NCBI GenBank assembly: GCA_008016945.1
Contig: SSGN01000124.1
Location: 1-15,199 of the forward strand
Length of the DNA: 15,199 nucleotides
From: Flavobacteriales bacterium
GTDB lineage: Bacteria > Bacteroidota > Bacteroidia > Flavobacteriales > PHOS-HE28
Direction of reading: 5' to 3'
This document shows, piece after piece, positions 1 to 7,062 of this stretch. Positions within the stretch are counted from its first letter, which is position 1. Each line of letters opens with the position of its first letter. The translations under genes and the position numbers were made by a program. Under the pieces are notes generated by a model. That model was given only the letters and a program-made list of their open reading frames with translations. It searched no databases and was not told the DNA's origin.

Positions 1-143
1 CGGAGAACAAGAGCAGCACCCTGAGCAAGGTGATACGCACCCTCTTCGGCGAGGTGATCTACTTCAAGCTGCTCAACCTGAAAATGGTTTGGAAGAGCGA
101 ATACAAATCCTTGGAACGAGCACGTGATCGGTCCGTAAAATGA
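1..143 (+). CDS. 3' end of an unidentified protein (partial)
   Basis: An open frame enters from the left edge (first full codon at 3) and stops with TGA at 141-143, giving 46 visible residues. The tail is basic and amphipathic: it begins ENKSSTLSKVIRTLFGEV, continues with a Lys/Leu-rich stretch and ends with ARDRSVK. I do not recognise the family. Such hydrophobic-plus-basic tails occur at the C-termini of membrane-associated glycosyltransferases and similar envelope enzymes, and a glycosyltransferase follows convergently, but this is only a hint. It is read as coding because the frame is open to the edge, has sensible codon use and ends 47 bp before the convergent glycosyltransferase stop. 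Most of the gene lies outside the window, so its function cannot be stated. Confidence 0.6.
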   Translation, partial: ENKSSTLSKVIRTLFGEVIYFKLLNLKMVWKSEYKSLERARDRSVK

Positions 144-165
144 CCGCCATCCCGGTCATCGGGCC

Positions 166-182
166 ACCACCACGCTGGTGGT
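166..182. terminator. Small hairpin between convergent genes
   Basis: ACCACCA (166-172) and TGGTGGT (176-182) form a perfect 7-bp stem around a CGC loop. It lies in the 47-bp gap between the + strand gene ending at 143 and the - strand glycosyltransferase ending at 191, where a bidirectional terminator would be expected. Neither side has a T-run, so intrinsic termination is only a possibility. Confidence 0.3.
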
Positions 183-190
183 CAGAAGAC

Positions 191-1240
191 TCAATGCACC
201 TTCGACCCAGGTTCGGTGAAAGCCCGCATATCCAGGTCGGAGAAGCGCTGGTGACCAAGGATGAACCGGTCGAAGGCTACGCTCCTATGGTAGATCCCGG
301 TGAGGTCCGGAGCATGTTCAGTGCGCATGAGCGCACGGCGCTGCCGCAACACCATGGGTAGGTGTCGGAAGAAGTGGCCGTGGGCACGCACCACCTGCCA
401 GGTATGTCGGCCATTGCCCTCGAACAGGAACTTCATCCCGGCAAAGCCATCCAGGACCAACCGTCGAAGTAACCACCACCACCACCACGTGATGTGCAGG
501 TTCTTCGCTAGAACGATCAGGCTGTTGCGGAAATTGAGGTAGGTCTTTCGCGGCGAGCTATACGCCAGCGCTCCACCTCCCACATGGTATACCACTGCTC
601 TGCTGGTGTACCCGATGGTCCATCCCATGCGACGTAGCCGCCAGCACAGATCGATCTCCTCCATGTGCGCGAAGAGGTAGGCATCGAAGCCCTTTGCCGA
701 CCGGAACGCCTCGGCACGGATCAACATGCAAGCTCCTGTGGCCCAGAACACTTCGCGCTCATCATCATACTGACCATGGTCCTCCTCGGTGATCTCGAAG
801 ATGCGTCCACGGCAGAACGGATACCCGTTCCGATCGATGAAGCCACCTGCTGCGCCGGCATGCTCGAACCGACCTGGGTCCTGGAGTGATCGCACCTTGG
901 GTTGACAGGCCGCCATGCGTGGATGAGCGTCCAGGTAAGTGTTCAACGTCTCAACCCAACCTTCGGTCACCTCCACATCGGAGTTGAGCAGGATGAACCG
1001 GTCGGCCATCACCTGTTCCAAAGCGGCATTGTAGCCCCCGGCGAAGCCCAAGTTCGTGGGCAAGGGGATGACCCGTACCGGTGGATGCACCTGGGCCAAC
1101 CAGGCCAGCGAACCATCGGTGCTGGCATTGTCCGCCACGATCACTTCAGCCCCCTGGCTATGGCGCAACACATTGGGCAGGAAGCGTTCCAGCCAGGCCT
1201 TGCCGTTCCAATTGAGTATGACGACCGCCGTGTGGACCAT
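191..1240 (-). CDS. Family 2 glycosyltransferase (rhamnosyltransferase-like)
   Basis: A 349-residue GT2 (GT-A fold) transferase that probably moves a sugar from a nucleotide donor onto a cell-surface glycan at the cytoplasmic face. Visible motifs are the N-terminal strand VVILNWNG, the nucleotide-binding DNASTDGS at about residues 37-44, the metal-binding NSD at 86-88 (context LLNSDVEV), the ATGACML acceptor-side motif near 167-173 and MEEIDLCWR near 193-201, which holds the likely catalytic acid. This motif order matches the WbbL/rhamnosyltransferase-like subgroup. A C-terminal segment rich in Trp and Arg, with five consecutive tryptophans at 252-256, probably lies on the membrane. The start is taken at the ATG at 1240. 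A TTG at 1258 would add six residues with no homology value. It lies 42 bp downstream of the GWxTD gene on the same strand and may be cotranscribed. The acceptor and donor are unknown. Confidence 0.9.
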   Translation of the reverse strand: MVHTAVVILNWNGKAWLERFLPNVLRHSQGAEVIVADNASTDGSLAWLAQVHPPVRVIPLPTNLGFAGGYNAALEQVMADRFILLNSDVEVTEGWVETLNTYLDAHPRMAACQPKVRSLQDPGRFEHAGAAGGFIDRNGYPFCRGRIFEITEEDHGQYDDEREVFWATGACMLIRAEAFRSAKGFDAYLFAHMEEIDLCWRLRRMGWTIGYTSRAVVYHVGGGALAYSSPRKTYLNFRNSLIVLAKNLHITWWWWWLLRRLVLDGFAGMKFLFEGNGRHTWQVVRAHGHFFRHLPMVLRQRRALMRTEHAPDLTGIYHRSVAFDRFILGHQRFSDLDMRAFTEPGSKVH

Positions 1241-1282
1241 TCGGTTGAGCGGCGGCAAAGATGCGGGTTCGGCACGGCCGAT

Positions 1283-2743
1283 CTACCGCGGGTCGTTGTA
1301 GAACTCCAACACCCGATCGCTCTCCAAGGTGCTCGGCTGCGTGGCTTGAACCCCGATCGGCGCTTGGTTCCGCACATGGAGCATATGGTTCCATTGCGGA
1401 TTGTTCATTTCGCCGGGCACTTCACTGTGCAGCAACTGCAAACAGAAGTTGGCCATATCCGGTTGCCAGAAGACGAATCGGCGGTTGGTGAACTTGCCCG
1501 CCCTGTAATAATGCCAGATGGAGTAGGGCAGGGTCCCGGTCTCGTTGAACCGGTCCATCATGGTGTTCGGCGGACCATACTTCAGGTATACACGCCCACG
1601 GTCCGTTTCATAGCCGCGAAGCACACGGCACCCGAACATCTTGTTCACCTTCACCACCTCCTGCCGGTACGCCTCCCAAGCCTTTTCCGGTTCCATGCTC
1701 CGATTGGCCCAGAAGCTGTAGAAGAACCGTTTCATCAGATCCATGTCCTTGTCCTTGTACCGGTCGTCGATGATCTTCATCTCCAGCGGGTCGGCGATGG
1801 GGCGTAGGCTCGCGATATGGTCCACCAACGTATCCCGGTTGGCGAACGCCGAGGTGAACTTCCCATCCAAGTCGAGTCGATCCATGGCCTGGAGGTCATA
1901 GTCGTACCGGATGGGGTTGTTGCGTTGAAAGAATTGATCCTTCCGCGCGATCAAGCGCCCGGAGCGGTCGCGCACCTCCACCGCCAGCACATAATTGCCT
2001 GAAGGTAGGTCGGCGATGTCGAACTCCGCGATCACGGGATCCACCGGCTTGGCCTTCGCTCGTATGCTTCGCTTGAAGGGTCCGAAGACCGCCTTTGATT
2101 CATATCCTTCGATCTGATAGGAAAGCAGGTAGAGGCTATCCAAGCCGAACGCGGCCGCCGCTCCATGCACCTCCGCATAGAAATTCAACTTGGAGATGGA
2201 CCGTGGGAGATAGTCCGTTAGCAGCGGCGCCACGGTATAACCGAACTTGGAAGGTTCTCCTGCTATGGATGGGGTGATGCGCTCGGCCAGCAGGATATCC
2301 GTGATGGAGATACCAGGTGACAAGGTGCCCACGGCAAGCGGCATGGTGAAGCGGCGTGTGGTGGTGTCGGCTTTGGTGGCATCACGCGCCTCCACCACCA
2401 GGTCATACAAGCCGGGAGCCAGTGCGAAGAACTCCTGGTGGATCAGGTCCTGCTGTACGCTATCCACGCCTTCGGGCCCCTTGACCAAGGTTTTCTCAAA
2501 GGCCACGATGGCCCCTTCCTGTTGCACCAGCGTGAGCACTTCCACCTGGGCTTGTAGGTTCCCTCGCTCGGTGGGGGCCACACCGAACGTGCCCGCCAGA
2601 AGGGCCATGTTCACGTCCACCAGAGGGTGTCCGTCCGCCGCATAGAACGTACGCGACTCCAGGACCATGTCCACCTGTGCTTTCACCGGACGATAGGGCC
2701 AAGCGACAAGTACCAAGGGTAATAGGCCAAAAAGCGCTCTCAT
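1283..2743 (-). CDS. GWxTD-domain secreted protein
   Basis: A 486-residue exported protein. The N-terminus, MRALFGLLPLVLVAWPYRPVKAQ, is a signal peptide with a plausible cleavage site at KAQ. The first ~290 residues look like beta-sandwich modules (alternating strands, SGNYVLAVEVRDRSGRLIARK near the end). The C-terminal ~190 residues match the GWxTD domain: a helical stretch (MDLMKRFFYSFWANRSMEPEK), then the signature at 377-381 followed by RGRVYLKYGPPN. Here the signature reads GYETD, with Tyr for the usual Trp. The domain is common in Bacteroidota and Acidobacteriota and its biochemical role is not established. The ATG at 2743 was chosen over the upstream GTG at 2863 because it begins exactly at the signal peptide. 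A TAACTTTG promoter-like element lies five bases upstream. The following gene is the glycosyltransferase. Confidence 0.88.
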   Translation of the reverse strand: MRALFGLLPLVLVAWPYRPVKAQVDMVLESRTFYAADGHPLVDVNMALLAGTFGVAPTERGNLQAQVEVLTLVQQEGAIVAFEKTLVKGPEGVDSVQQDLIHQEFFALAPGLYDLVVEARDATKADTTTRRFTMPLAVGTLSPGISITDILLAERITPSIAGEPSKFGYTVAPLLTDYLPRSISKLNFYAEVHGAAAAFGLDSLYLLSYQIEGYESKAVFGPFKRSIRAKAKPVDPVIAEFDIADLPSGNYVLAVEVRDRSGRLIARKDQFFQRNNPIRYDYDLQAMDRLDLDGKFTSAFANRDTLVDHIASLRPIADPLEMKIIDDRYKDKDMDLMKRFFYSFWANRSMEPEKAWEAYRQEVVKVNKMFGCRVLRGYETDRGRVYLKYGPPNTMMDRFNETGTLPYSIWHYYRAGKFTNRRFVFWQPDMANFCLQLLHSEVPGEMNNPQWNHMLHVRNQAPIGVQATQPSTLESDRVLEFYNDPR

Positions 2744-2748
2744 CGTGT

Positions 2749-2756
2749 CAAAGTTA
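2749..2756 (-). promoter_or_regulatory. Candidate Bacteroidota -7 element (TAnnTTTG)
   Basis: Read on the - strand this is TAACTTTG, an exact match to the Bacteroidota -7 consensus TAnnTTTG. It lies five bases before the ATG of the GWxTD gene, so a start site at the usual distance would give a leaderless or nearly leaderless mRNA. I do not see a good TTG-type -33 element at the expected spacing, so the call is tentative. Confidence 0.35.
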
Positions 2757-3039
2757 ACGATGCCACAAGGGCCCGACACACCGTTACCTGATCCACCGCG
2801 ACCGCAGCACGATGATCCCGACGGAACCACGACACACCTTGGGACCTCCGCTTGAAACGACACGAGGGGTGGAGGTGACCCTGCGACCGGACGGTCCGAA
2901 GCTTTGGAGCCGTGCCTCCCGGCAGCTCCCGCTCACCGCTTACCCCGAACGGCCCAGCGCTGAACCATGCGGTCCTCTCCAGGCTCACCGCCCTGTGGAC
3001 GGAGCGCTCTGGCCGTTGTAACGGTGCGGACCTCTTCTG
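2757..3039. other. Gene-poor interval between tRNA-Ser and the GWxTD gene
   Basis: No open frame here has family-like content. The frames that cross it also run through the tRNA and have low-complexity, arginine/proline-rich translations. One structured element is visible: GGAGC (2906-2910) pairs with GCTCC (2925-2929), with an inner TGCC/GGCA stem and a TCCC loop. It could be a weak terminator for the tRNA transcript, but there is no T-run. The rest is presumably 5' flanking DNA of the GWxTD gene. An unannotated small RNA cannot be excluded by eye. Confidence 0.4.
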
Positions 3040-3126
3040 CGGAGAGGGAGGGATTCGAACCCCCGTTACCCTTACGGGTAAAGCGGTTTTCAAGACCGCC
3101 GCATTCAACCGCTCTGCCACCTCTCC
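3040..3126 (-). tRNA. trnS: tRNA-Ser (anticodon UGA)
   Basis: An 87-nt class II tRNA. The acceptor stem GGAGAGG/CCTCTCC is perfect (3126-3120 with 3047-3041) and the discriminator is G at 3040. The anticodon stem GCGGT/ACCGC encloses the loop CTTGAAA, giving anticodon TGA (3092-3090), which reads UCN serine codons. The long variable arm (TACCC, loop GTAA, GGGTA) is typical of serine tRNAs, and the T arm has the loop TTCGAAT. The 3' CCA is not encoded (the genome continues G-C-A-G), so it must be added by tRNA nucleotidyltransferase. The gene stands alone, divergent from the downstream metallo-hydrolase. Confidence 0.97.
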
Positions 3127-3134
3127 AGGTGCCC

Positions 3135-3150
3135 GAAAGCCATGGCTTTC
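3135..3150. repeat. Perfect 16-bp palindrome in a divergent intergenic region
   Basis: GAAAGCCATGGCTTTC is its own reverse complement. It lies 9 bp beyond the 5' end of the tRNA-Ser gene and 53 bp before the metallo-hydrolase start, in the only intergenic DNA between these divergent genes. It could be an operator dyad. Folded as RNA it gives a 6-bp stem with a CATG loop, but there is no upstream transcript in either direction that it would obviously terminate. Confidence 0.5.
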
Positions 3151-3191
3151 CGGACGGCGGGCACGAAAGTAACGAGTTGGCCGGGCCGAAC

Positions 3192-3199
3192 GATATTTG
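3192..3199 (+). promoter_or_regulatory. Candidate -7 element upstream of the MBL-fold hydrolase
   Basis: GATATTTG matches the Bacteroidota -7 consensus TAnnTTTG at five of six fixed positions (first T replaced by G). It ends four bases before the ATG at 3204, an arrangement similar to that of the GWxTD gene. No clear -33 TTG was found at the usual spacing. Weak evidence. Confidence 0.22.
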
Positions 3200-3203
3200 C
3201 GCC

Positions 3204-3989
3204 ATGGCGATCCGCATGGAGTTCCTGGGTACGGGCACGAGCCAAGGCGTACCTGTGGTGGCCTGTTCCTGCTCCGTGTGTACCAGTACCGATCCGAACG
3301 ACCGGCGGCTGCGCACTTCGGCATGGCTCACCTGTGGCGATACCGAGATCCTGATCGATGCAGGCCCCGACCTTCGGCAACAAGCCTTACGTAGCCGAAT
3401 TCCGCGGCTGGATGCCGTGCTGCTGACCCATGAACACATGGACCACGTGGCGGGCATCGACGAACTCAGGGCCTTCAACTTCGCGCAGCAGCAGGCCATG
3501 GACATCCATGGCCTGCCACGCACCTTGGAAGCTGTACGCCGGATGTACCACTACGCCTTCGCCGAGCACAAATACCCCGGTGTTCCGGAGCTGAACCTGG
3601 TGGAGGTGGAGCGGTCCACCTTCCATGTGGGCCCTGTTCCGATCCTCCCGGTGGAAGTTGATCATGCGGGCCTGCCCATCCTGGGCTACCGCGTGGGCGA
3701 CCTCGCCTACATCACCGATGCTAAAGAGGTATCGCCCGCCGGTCGGTCCAAGTTGATGGGCCTCGATGTGCTGGTGATCAATGCCTTGCGGATAAAGCCG
3801 CACGTGGCGCACTTCAACCTGGAGGAAGCCCTCTCCTTCGTGGCCGAACTGGCACCGGAACGCGCCTACCTCACCCACATCAGCCACCTGCTTGGGCCCC
3901 ACGCCCAAGTGAGCGTTCAGTTGCCCGCAGGCGTAATGCTGGCCACCGATGGGCTGGTGATCCAGACCGATGCGCCCTTTCCGGGTTGA
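3204..3989 (+). CDS. PhnP-like MBL-fold metallo-hydrolase
   Basis: A 261-residue cytoplasmic metallo-beta-lactamase-fold hydrolase, close in length and layout to PhnP, the phosphodiesterase that opens phosphoribosyl cyclic phosphate. Visible features are the FLGTGTSQGVP opening, the metal-binding HEHMDH at 76-81, further ligand candidates His154 (VDHAG) and Asp172 (YITDA), the HVAHFN segment at 200-205, and LTHISH at 223-228. Cys21, Cys23, Cys26 and His225 fall where PhnP binds its structural zinc. No other phn gene is in the window, so the substrate may be another cyclic or alkyl phosphodiester; many Bacteroidota carry this protein alone. The start is the ATG at 3204; ATG 3216 is an alternative. 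The longer open frame upstream runs through the tRNA and is not coding. The peptidase gene follows 81 bp downstream. Confidence 0.88.
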   Translation: MAIRMEFLGTGTSQGVPVVACSCSVCTSTDPNDRRLRTSAWLTCGDTEILIDAGPDLRQQALRSRIPRLDAVLLTHEHMDHVAGIDELRAFNFAQQQAMDIHGLPRTLEAVRRMYHYAFAEHKYPGVPELNLVEVERSTFHVGPVPILPVEVDHAGLPILGYRVGDLAYITDAKEVSPAGRSKLMGLDVLVINALRIKPHVAHFNLEEALSFVAELAPERAYLTHISHLLGPHAQVSVQLPAGVMLATDGLVIQTDAPFPG

Positions 3990-4039
3990 AGGCCATTCTT
4001 GGAGACCTGGGGCCTGAGCCTTGGCCGTTCAGCCACAGC

Positions 4040-4054
4040 GTACGATCTTCGTAC
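4040..4054. repeat. Short inverted repeat upstream of the metallopeptidase
   Basis: GTACGA (4040-4045), loop TCT, TCGTAC (4049-4054) is a perfect 6-bp dyad in the 81-bp gap between the hydrolase stop (3989) and the metallopeptidase ATG (4071). It could be an operator, a weak hairpin at the end of the hydrolase mRNA, or chance. There is no T-run after it. Confidence 0.3.
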
Positions 4055-4070
4055 CTCACCTATTCGATAC

Positions 4071-7031
4071 ATGCGATTCCGCACCTGTCTCATCTCCATG
4101 CCGGTCGCCTTGGCGATCACCAGCTCGGTCACCGCACAAACAGCCACCCGGGCCGATGAGGTGCGCTTCATCACCGAGAATAAGCGCGTTCCCGACCGTG
4201 ATCGGCAAGCGGCCCTTCGGCAATGGGGGGGATGGCCTGCCTTCAAACACGCGCACCCACGCTGGTCCGCGGAGTTCAACGAGGAAACAGGCCTGCCACG
4301 CAGGGCCTACGGCGATCCGATCGCCACGGTGGGCCACGAGGCGACGGAAAGGGCACAGCGGTTCCTCGCCGATGAGCTGGTGGGCTATCGGCTCCCCATG
4401 GACCAACTGGTGGCGCAGAACACCTCGAAGGGAGGAAAGCTCACCTATGTACACTTCACCCAGCAGTATGAAGGCCTGCCTGTACTGGGGGCCCATGCCA
4501 TGGTGAAGCTCGACGACCAGGCCCGCGTGATCGCCTTTGGTGCGGACCTGGCCATGGACATCACGGTTCCGTTGACTCCCACGGTGGCGGCTGATGTGGC
4601 CGTAGCCCGTGCGAGCGAGGGCCTCTCCAACATCACCTCGCATGAATTGCGCGGTCTCGCCATTCTTCCTGTAGCCACCAACGGCCGGCACGTGCACCAT
4701 TTGACGCACCGTATCGTGGTGCATACCCGGCGCGGCGACACGCCAGGTCGATACGACTGCCTGGTTGATGCGCACTCCGGCGACCTGCTGTACCGCACCA
4801 ACGAAGTGCGGACCTGTGGCCATGGCGAAGACGAAGGAGACGACGCGATGGACCTCTCCGTTACCGGCCTGGCCTACGCTGGAAGCCCCCTCACGGCGCC
4901 CGAGGTCCAAGGGTTGCCTAACCTGAACATCTCCATCAACGGCAACGTAGTGCGCACCGACGTCACCGGCTATGTGGCCTCCGACCTCACCGGTCCAGCG
5001 ACCGGGCTTTTCCAGCTCCGTGGTCCGTGGACCCAAGTGAGCACCAATTCCGTGACACCTTCCCAGAACGTGGCGCTGAGCGAAGGGTTCAACCAGGTCA
5101 ACTTCACCGTAGGCAACCTGCGGGAGCGTTCAGCCTTCATCTATGTGAACCAGATCCATGCACACGTGAAGAACGTGCTACCGGAGTTCACCGGCATGGA
5201 CTTCCAGATGCAGTGCAACCTGGACCTCACCACCGATTTCTGTAACGCCTTCTACGATGGTACCGCCATCAACTTCTATGCAGAAGGGAACAACTGCCGG
5301 TCGCTGGCCACGATCAACGATGTGGTCTACCACGAGTATGGACATGGGATCAACGACAAATACTACCTCTCGTTGAGCAGCGACTTCGTGAATGGCGCGA
5401 TGAACGAGGGATATGCGGACGTTTGGGGCTTCACCCTCACGCAGAACCCGGTGCTCGGGCTGGGGATGAATCTGGACAACGACAATTCGTCGGTACGCCG
5501 TTACGACACGCCACCCAAGGTGTATCCAGTGGATATCACCGGAGAAGTACATGGTGATGGGGAGATCATCGCGGGCGCCTGGTGGGACCTATACGAGCTT
5601 TTGGGCAACGACATGGAATTGACCCTTGACCTGTTCGCCGCAGCCTATCCTGGCATGCAAGCCGCCACCTTCAACGGCAATGAAGGCCAGGCCTTCCGCG
5701 ATGTGCTGCTCGATGTACTGCAGGCCGACGACACCGACGGCGACATCACCAACGGCACGGTGCATGGGGCAGCCATCGTGGAGGCTTTCGCGATCCACGG
5801 CATCACGCTCATCAGCGATGCACAACTCTACCACGATGGCATCCTGGCCGGACCGGCGGATGAGGAGATCCCGGTGGAAGCACAACTCATCATCACCTTC
5901 CCATCAACCCTGTACCTTCAGGACGCTTCGCTCCATTACAAGGTGAATAACGCGGAAACGTGGCTCTCCACACCCATGACCACCACGGGCGATGGCCTGT
6001 ACCGGGCCAACATCCCGGCACAACCGGCTGGCACCGTGGTGGCCTATCACCTGGGTCTGCGGGATATTTTCGGACAGTCCAGCTCGATCACCCCGATCGC
6101 CGCGAACCTGAACGACCCCGGCCTTCCGTACTACACGATGATCGGCTATGGATTGGCCGCCACCGAGAACGCCGATGACCTGAGCCAGCTGGGAGAACTC
6201 ATCCAAGGGCAACCGGAGGACAATGCCATCACCGGCAATTGGGAGTTCGGGCCACCGATGGCTTCGTACGGCACGGCTGGTGAGCCCAGCACCATCGTGC
6301 AGACCGGGACACAGCACACCCCAGGCGGACAGTATTGCTGGTACACGGGCAACGCGCTCAGCACCACCAGTCCGATCGGGGATAACGACGTGGATGAGGG
6401 GAGCACCACCTTGATGGGCCCCAACGTGGACCTGACGCCCTACGTGGACCCGGCCATGAGCTATTGGCGGTGGTACACGAACAACCCTCCGTCCGGCGCC
6501 AACCCCAACGCCGACTGGTGGCAGGTATACGCAAGTGGTGATGATGGTGCCAGCTGGGTTCCCGTGGAAGACACCAAGACCGGAGAGCGCAACTGGCGCA
6601 GGAAGGTGTTCCGTGTTCGAGATGTCTTGGGTGATGATGCCACGCAGATCCGTCTCAAGTTCATCGCCAGTGACAGTGTTCGACCAGGACTGGAGCAGGA
6701 CGGTGGCAGCCTTGTCGAGGCCGCCGTGGACGACATTGAACTGTGGAGCGCCGAAGCTCCCGATGGTTTGACCGAACGCCACGTGAACCATGCCATGTCC
6801 CTCTGGCCTACACCCACATCCGGACCGTTGTCGATCGGCGTCCGTATCCCGTATGATCCGTCCACGACCTTGGAGATCATGGACCTCACCGGTCGATCGG
6901 TCCGTTCCGTACCACGGATCCAGAGCGATCTGGTGAACGTGGATGTGTCAGGGCTCGCGGATGGCCAGTACATCGCGCGGATCCGATGGTCTCAAGGGGT
7001 GGTCGAGCAACGATTCTCCGTGCTGCACTAA
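4071..7031 (+). CDS. Secreted zinc metallopeptidase (M4/M36-like) with T9SS sorting domain
   Basis: A 986-residue exported protease, starting at the ATG that opens a signal peptide (MRFRTCLISMPVALAITSSV, likely cut at VTA|Q, 22/23). An FTP-type propeptide (about 92-165, QQYEGLPVLGAHAMV) and a PepSY-like stretch precede the catalytic domain. Zinc ligands are HEYGH at 421-425 and Glu446 (AMNEGYADV). CNAFYDG at 391-397 resembles M4 peptidases, while GEVHGDGEI (His494) and DITNGTVHGAAI resemble M36-like enzymes. Residues ~600-690 form an Ig-like region. About 725-900 looks like an immune-inhibitor-type jellyroll (TLMGPNVDLTPYVDPAMSYW, DDIELWSA). The last ~80 residues are a T9SS type A sorting domain with a degenerate LWPTPTSG opening and LADGQYIARI. 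The protein is probably matured by propeptide removal and attached to the surface or released, degrading extracellular protein. It runs convergently to proC. Confidence 0.92.
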   Translation: MRFRTCLISMPVALAITSSVTAQTATRADEVRFITENKRVPDRDRQAALRQWGGWPAFKHAHPRWSAEFNEETGLPRRAYGDPIATVGHEATERAQRFLADELVGYRLPMDQLVAQNTSKGGKLTYVHFTQQYEGLPVLGAHAMVKLDDQARVIAFGADLAMDITVPLTPTVAADVAVARASEGLSNITSHELRGLAILPVATNGRHVHHLTHRIVVHTRRGDTPGRYDCLVDAHSGDLLYRTNEVRTCGHGEDEGDDAMDLSVTGLAYAGSPLTAPEVQGLPNLNISINGNVVRTDVTGYVASDLTGPATGLFQLRGPWTQVSTNSVTPSQNVALSEGFNQVNFTVGNLRERSAFIYVNQIHAHVKNVLPEFTGMDFQMQCNLDLTTDFCNAFYDGTAINFYAEGNNCRSLATINDVVYHEYGHGINDKYYLSLSSDFVNGAMNEGYADVWGFTLTQNPVLGLGMNLDNDNSSVRRYDTPPKVYPVDITGEVHGDGEIIAGAWWDLYELLGNDMELTLDLFAAAYPGMQAATFNGNEGQAFRDVLLDVLQADDTDGDITNGTVHGAAIVEAFAIHGITLISDAQLYHDGILAGPADEEIPVEAQLIITFPSTLYLQDASLHYKVNNAETWLSTPMTTTGDGLYRANIPAQPAGTVVAYHLGLRDIFGQSSSITPIAANLNDPGLPYYTMIGYGLAATENADDLSQLGELIQGQPEDNAITGNWEFGPPMASYGTAGEPSTIVQTGTQHTPGGQYCWYTGNALSTTSPIGDNDVDEGSTTLMGPNVDLTPYVDPAMSYWRWYTNNPPSGANPNADWWQVYASGDDGASWVPVEDTKTGERNWRRKVFRVRDVLGDDATQIRLKFIASDSVRPGLEQDGGSLVEAAVDDIELWSAEAPDGLTERHVNHAMSLWPTPTSGPLSIGVRIPYDPSTTLEIMDLTGRSVRSVPRIQSDLVNVDVSGLADGQYIARIRWSQGVVEQRFSVLH

Positions 7032-7043
7032 GGTTCTGGACGC

Positions 7044-7062
7044 GGCGCGTTGATCACGCGCC
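7044..7062. terminator. GC-rich hairpin at the metallopeptidase/proC junction
   Basis: GGCGCGT (7044-7050), loop TGATC, ACGCGCC (7056-7062) is a perfect 7-bp stem. It lies just after the metallopeptidase stop (7031) and overlaps the stop and last codons of convergent proC. The position suits a bidirectional terminator, though no T-run follows on either strand. Confidence 0.42.

Noticed and set aside
902..1807. Long + strand open frame (301 codons) across the glycosyltransferase and GWxTD genes
   Set aside because: It is antisense to two recognisable genes, and its translation is His/Pro/Val-rich without family features, as expected for a GC-rich mirror frame.
2744..2863. Extension of the GWxTD protein to a GTG at 2863
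   Set aside because: It would put 40 unconserved residues before a complete signal peptide beginning at the ATG at 2743.
3040..3126. Attachment site for an integrated element at tRNA-Ser
   Set aside because: No integrase gene or direct repeat of the tRNA 3' end is visible on either side.
2967..3203. N-terminal extension of the MBL-fold hydrolase
   Set aside because: The open frame reads straight through the tRNA-Ser gene; the conserved protein begins at 3204.
4056..5036. - strand open frame of 326 codons opposite the metallopeptidase propeptide
   Set aside because: The + strand encodes a signal peptide and FTP domain in the same place, and the antisense product has no recognisable motif. 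The same applies to 5904-6791.
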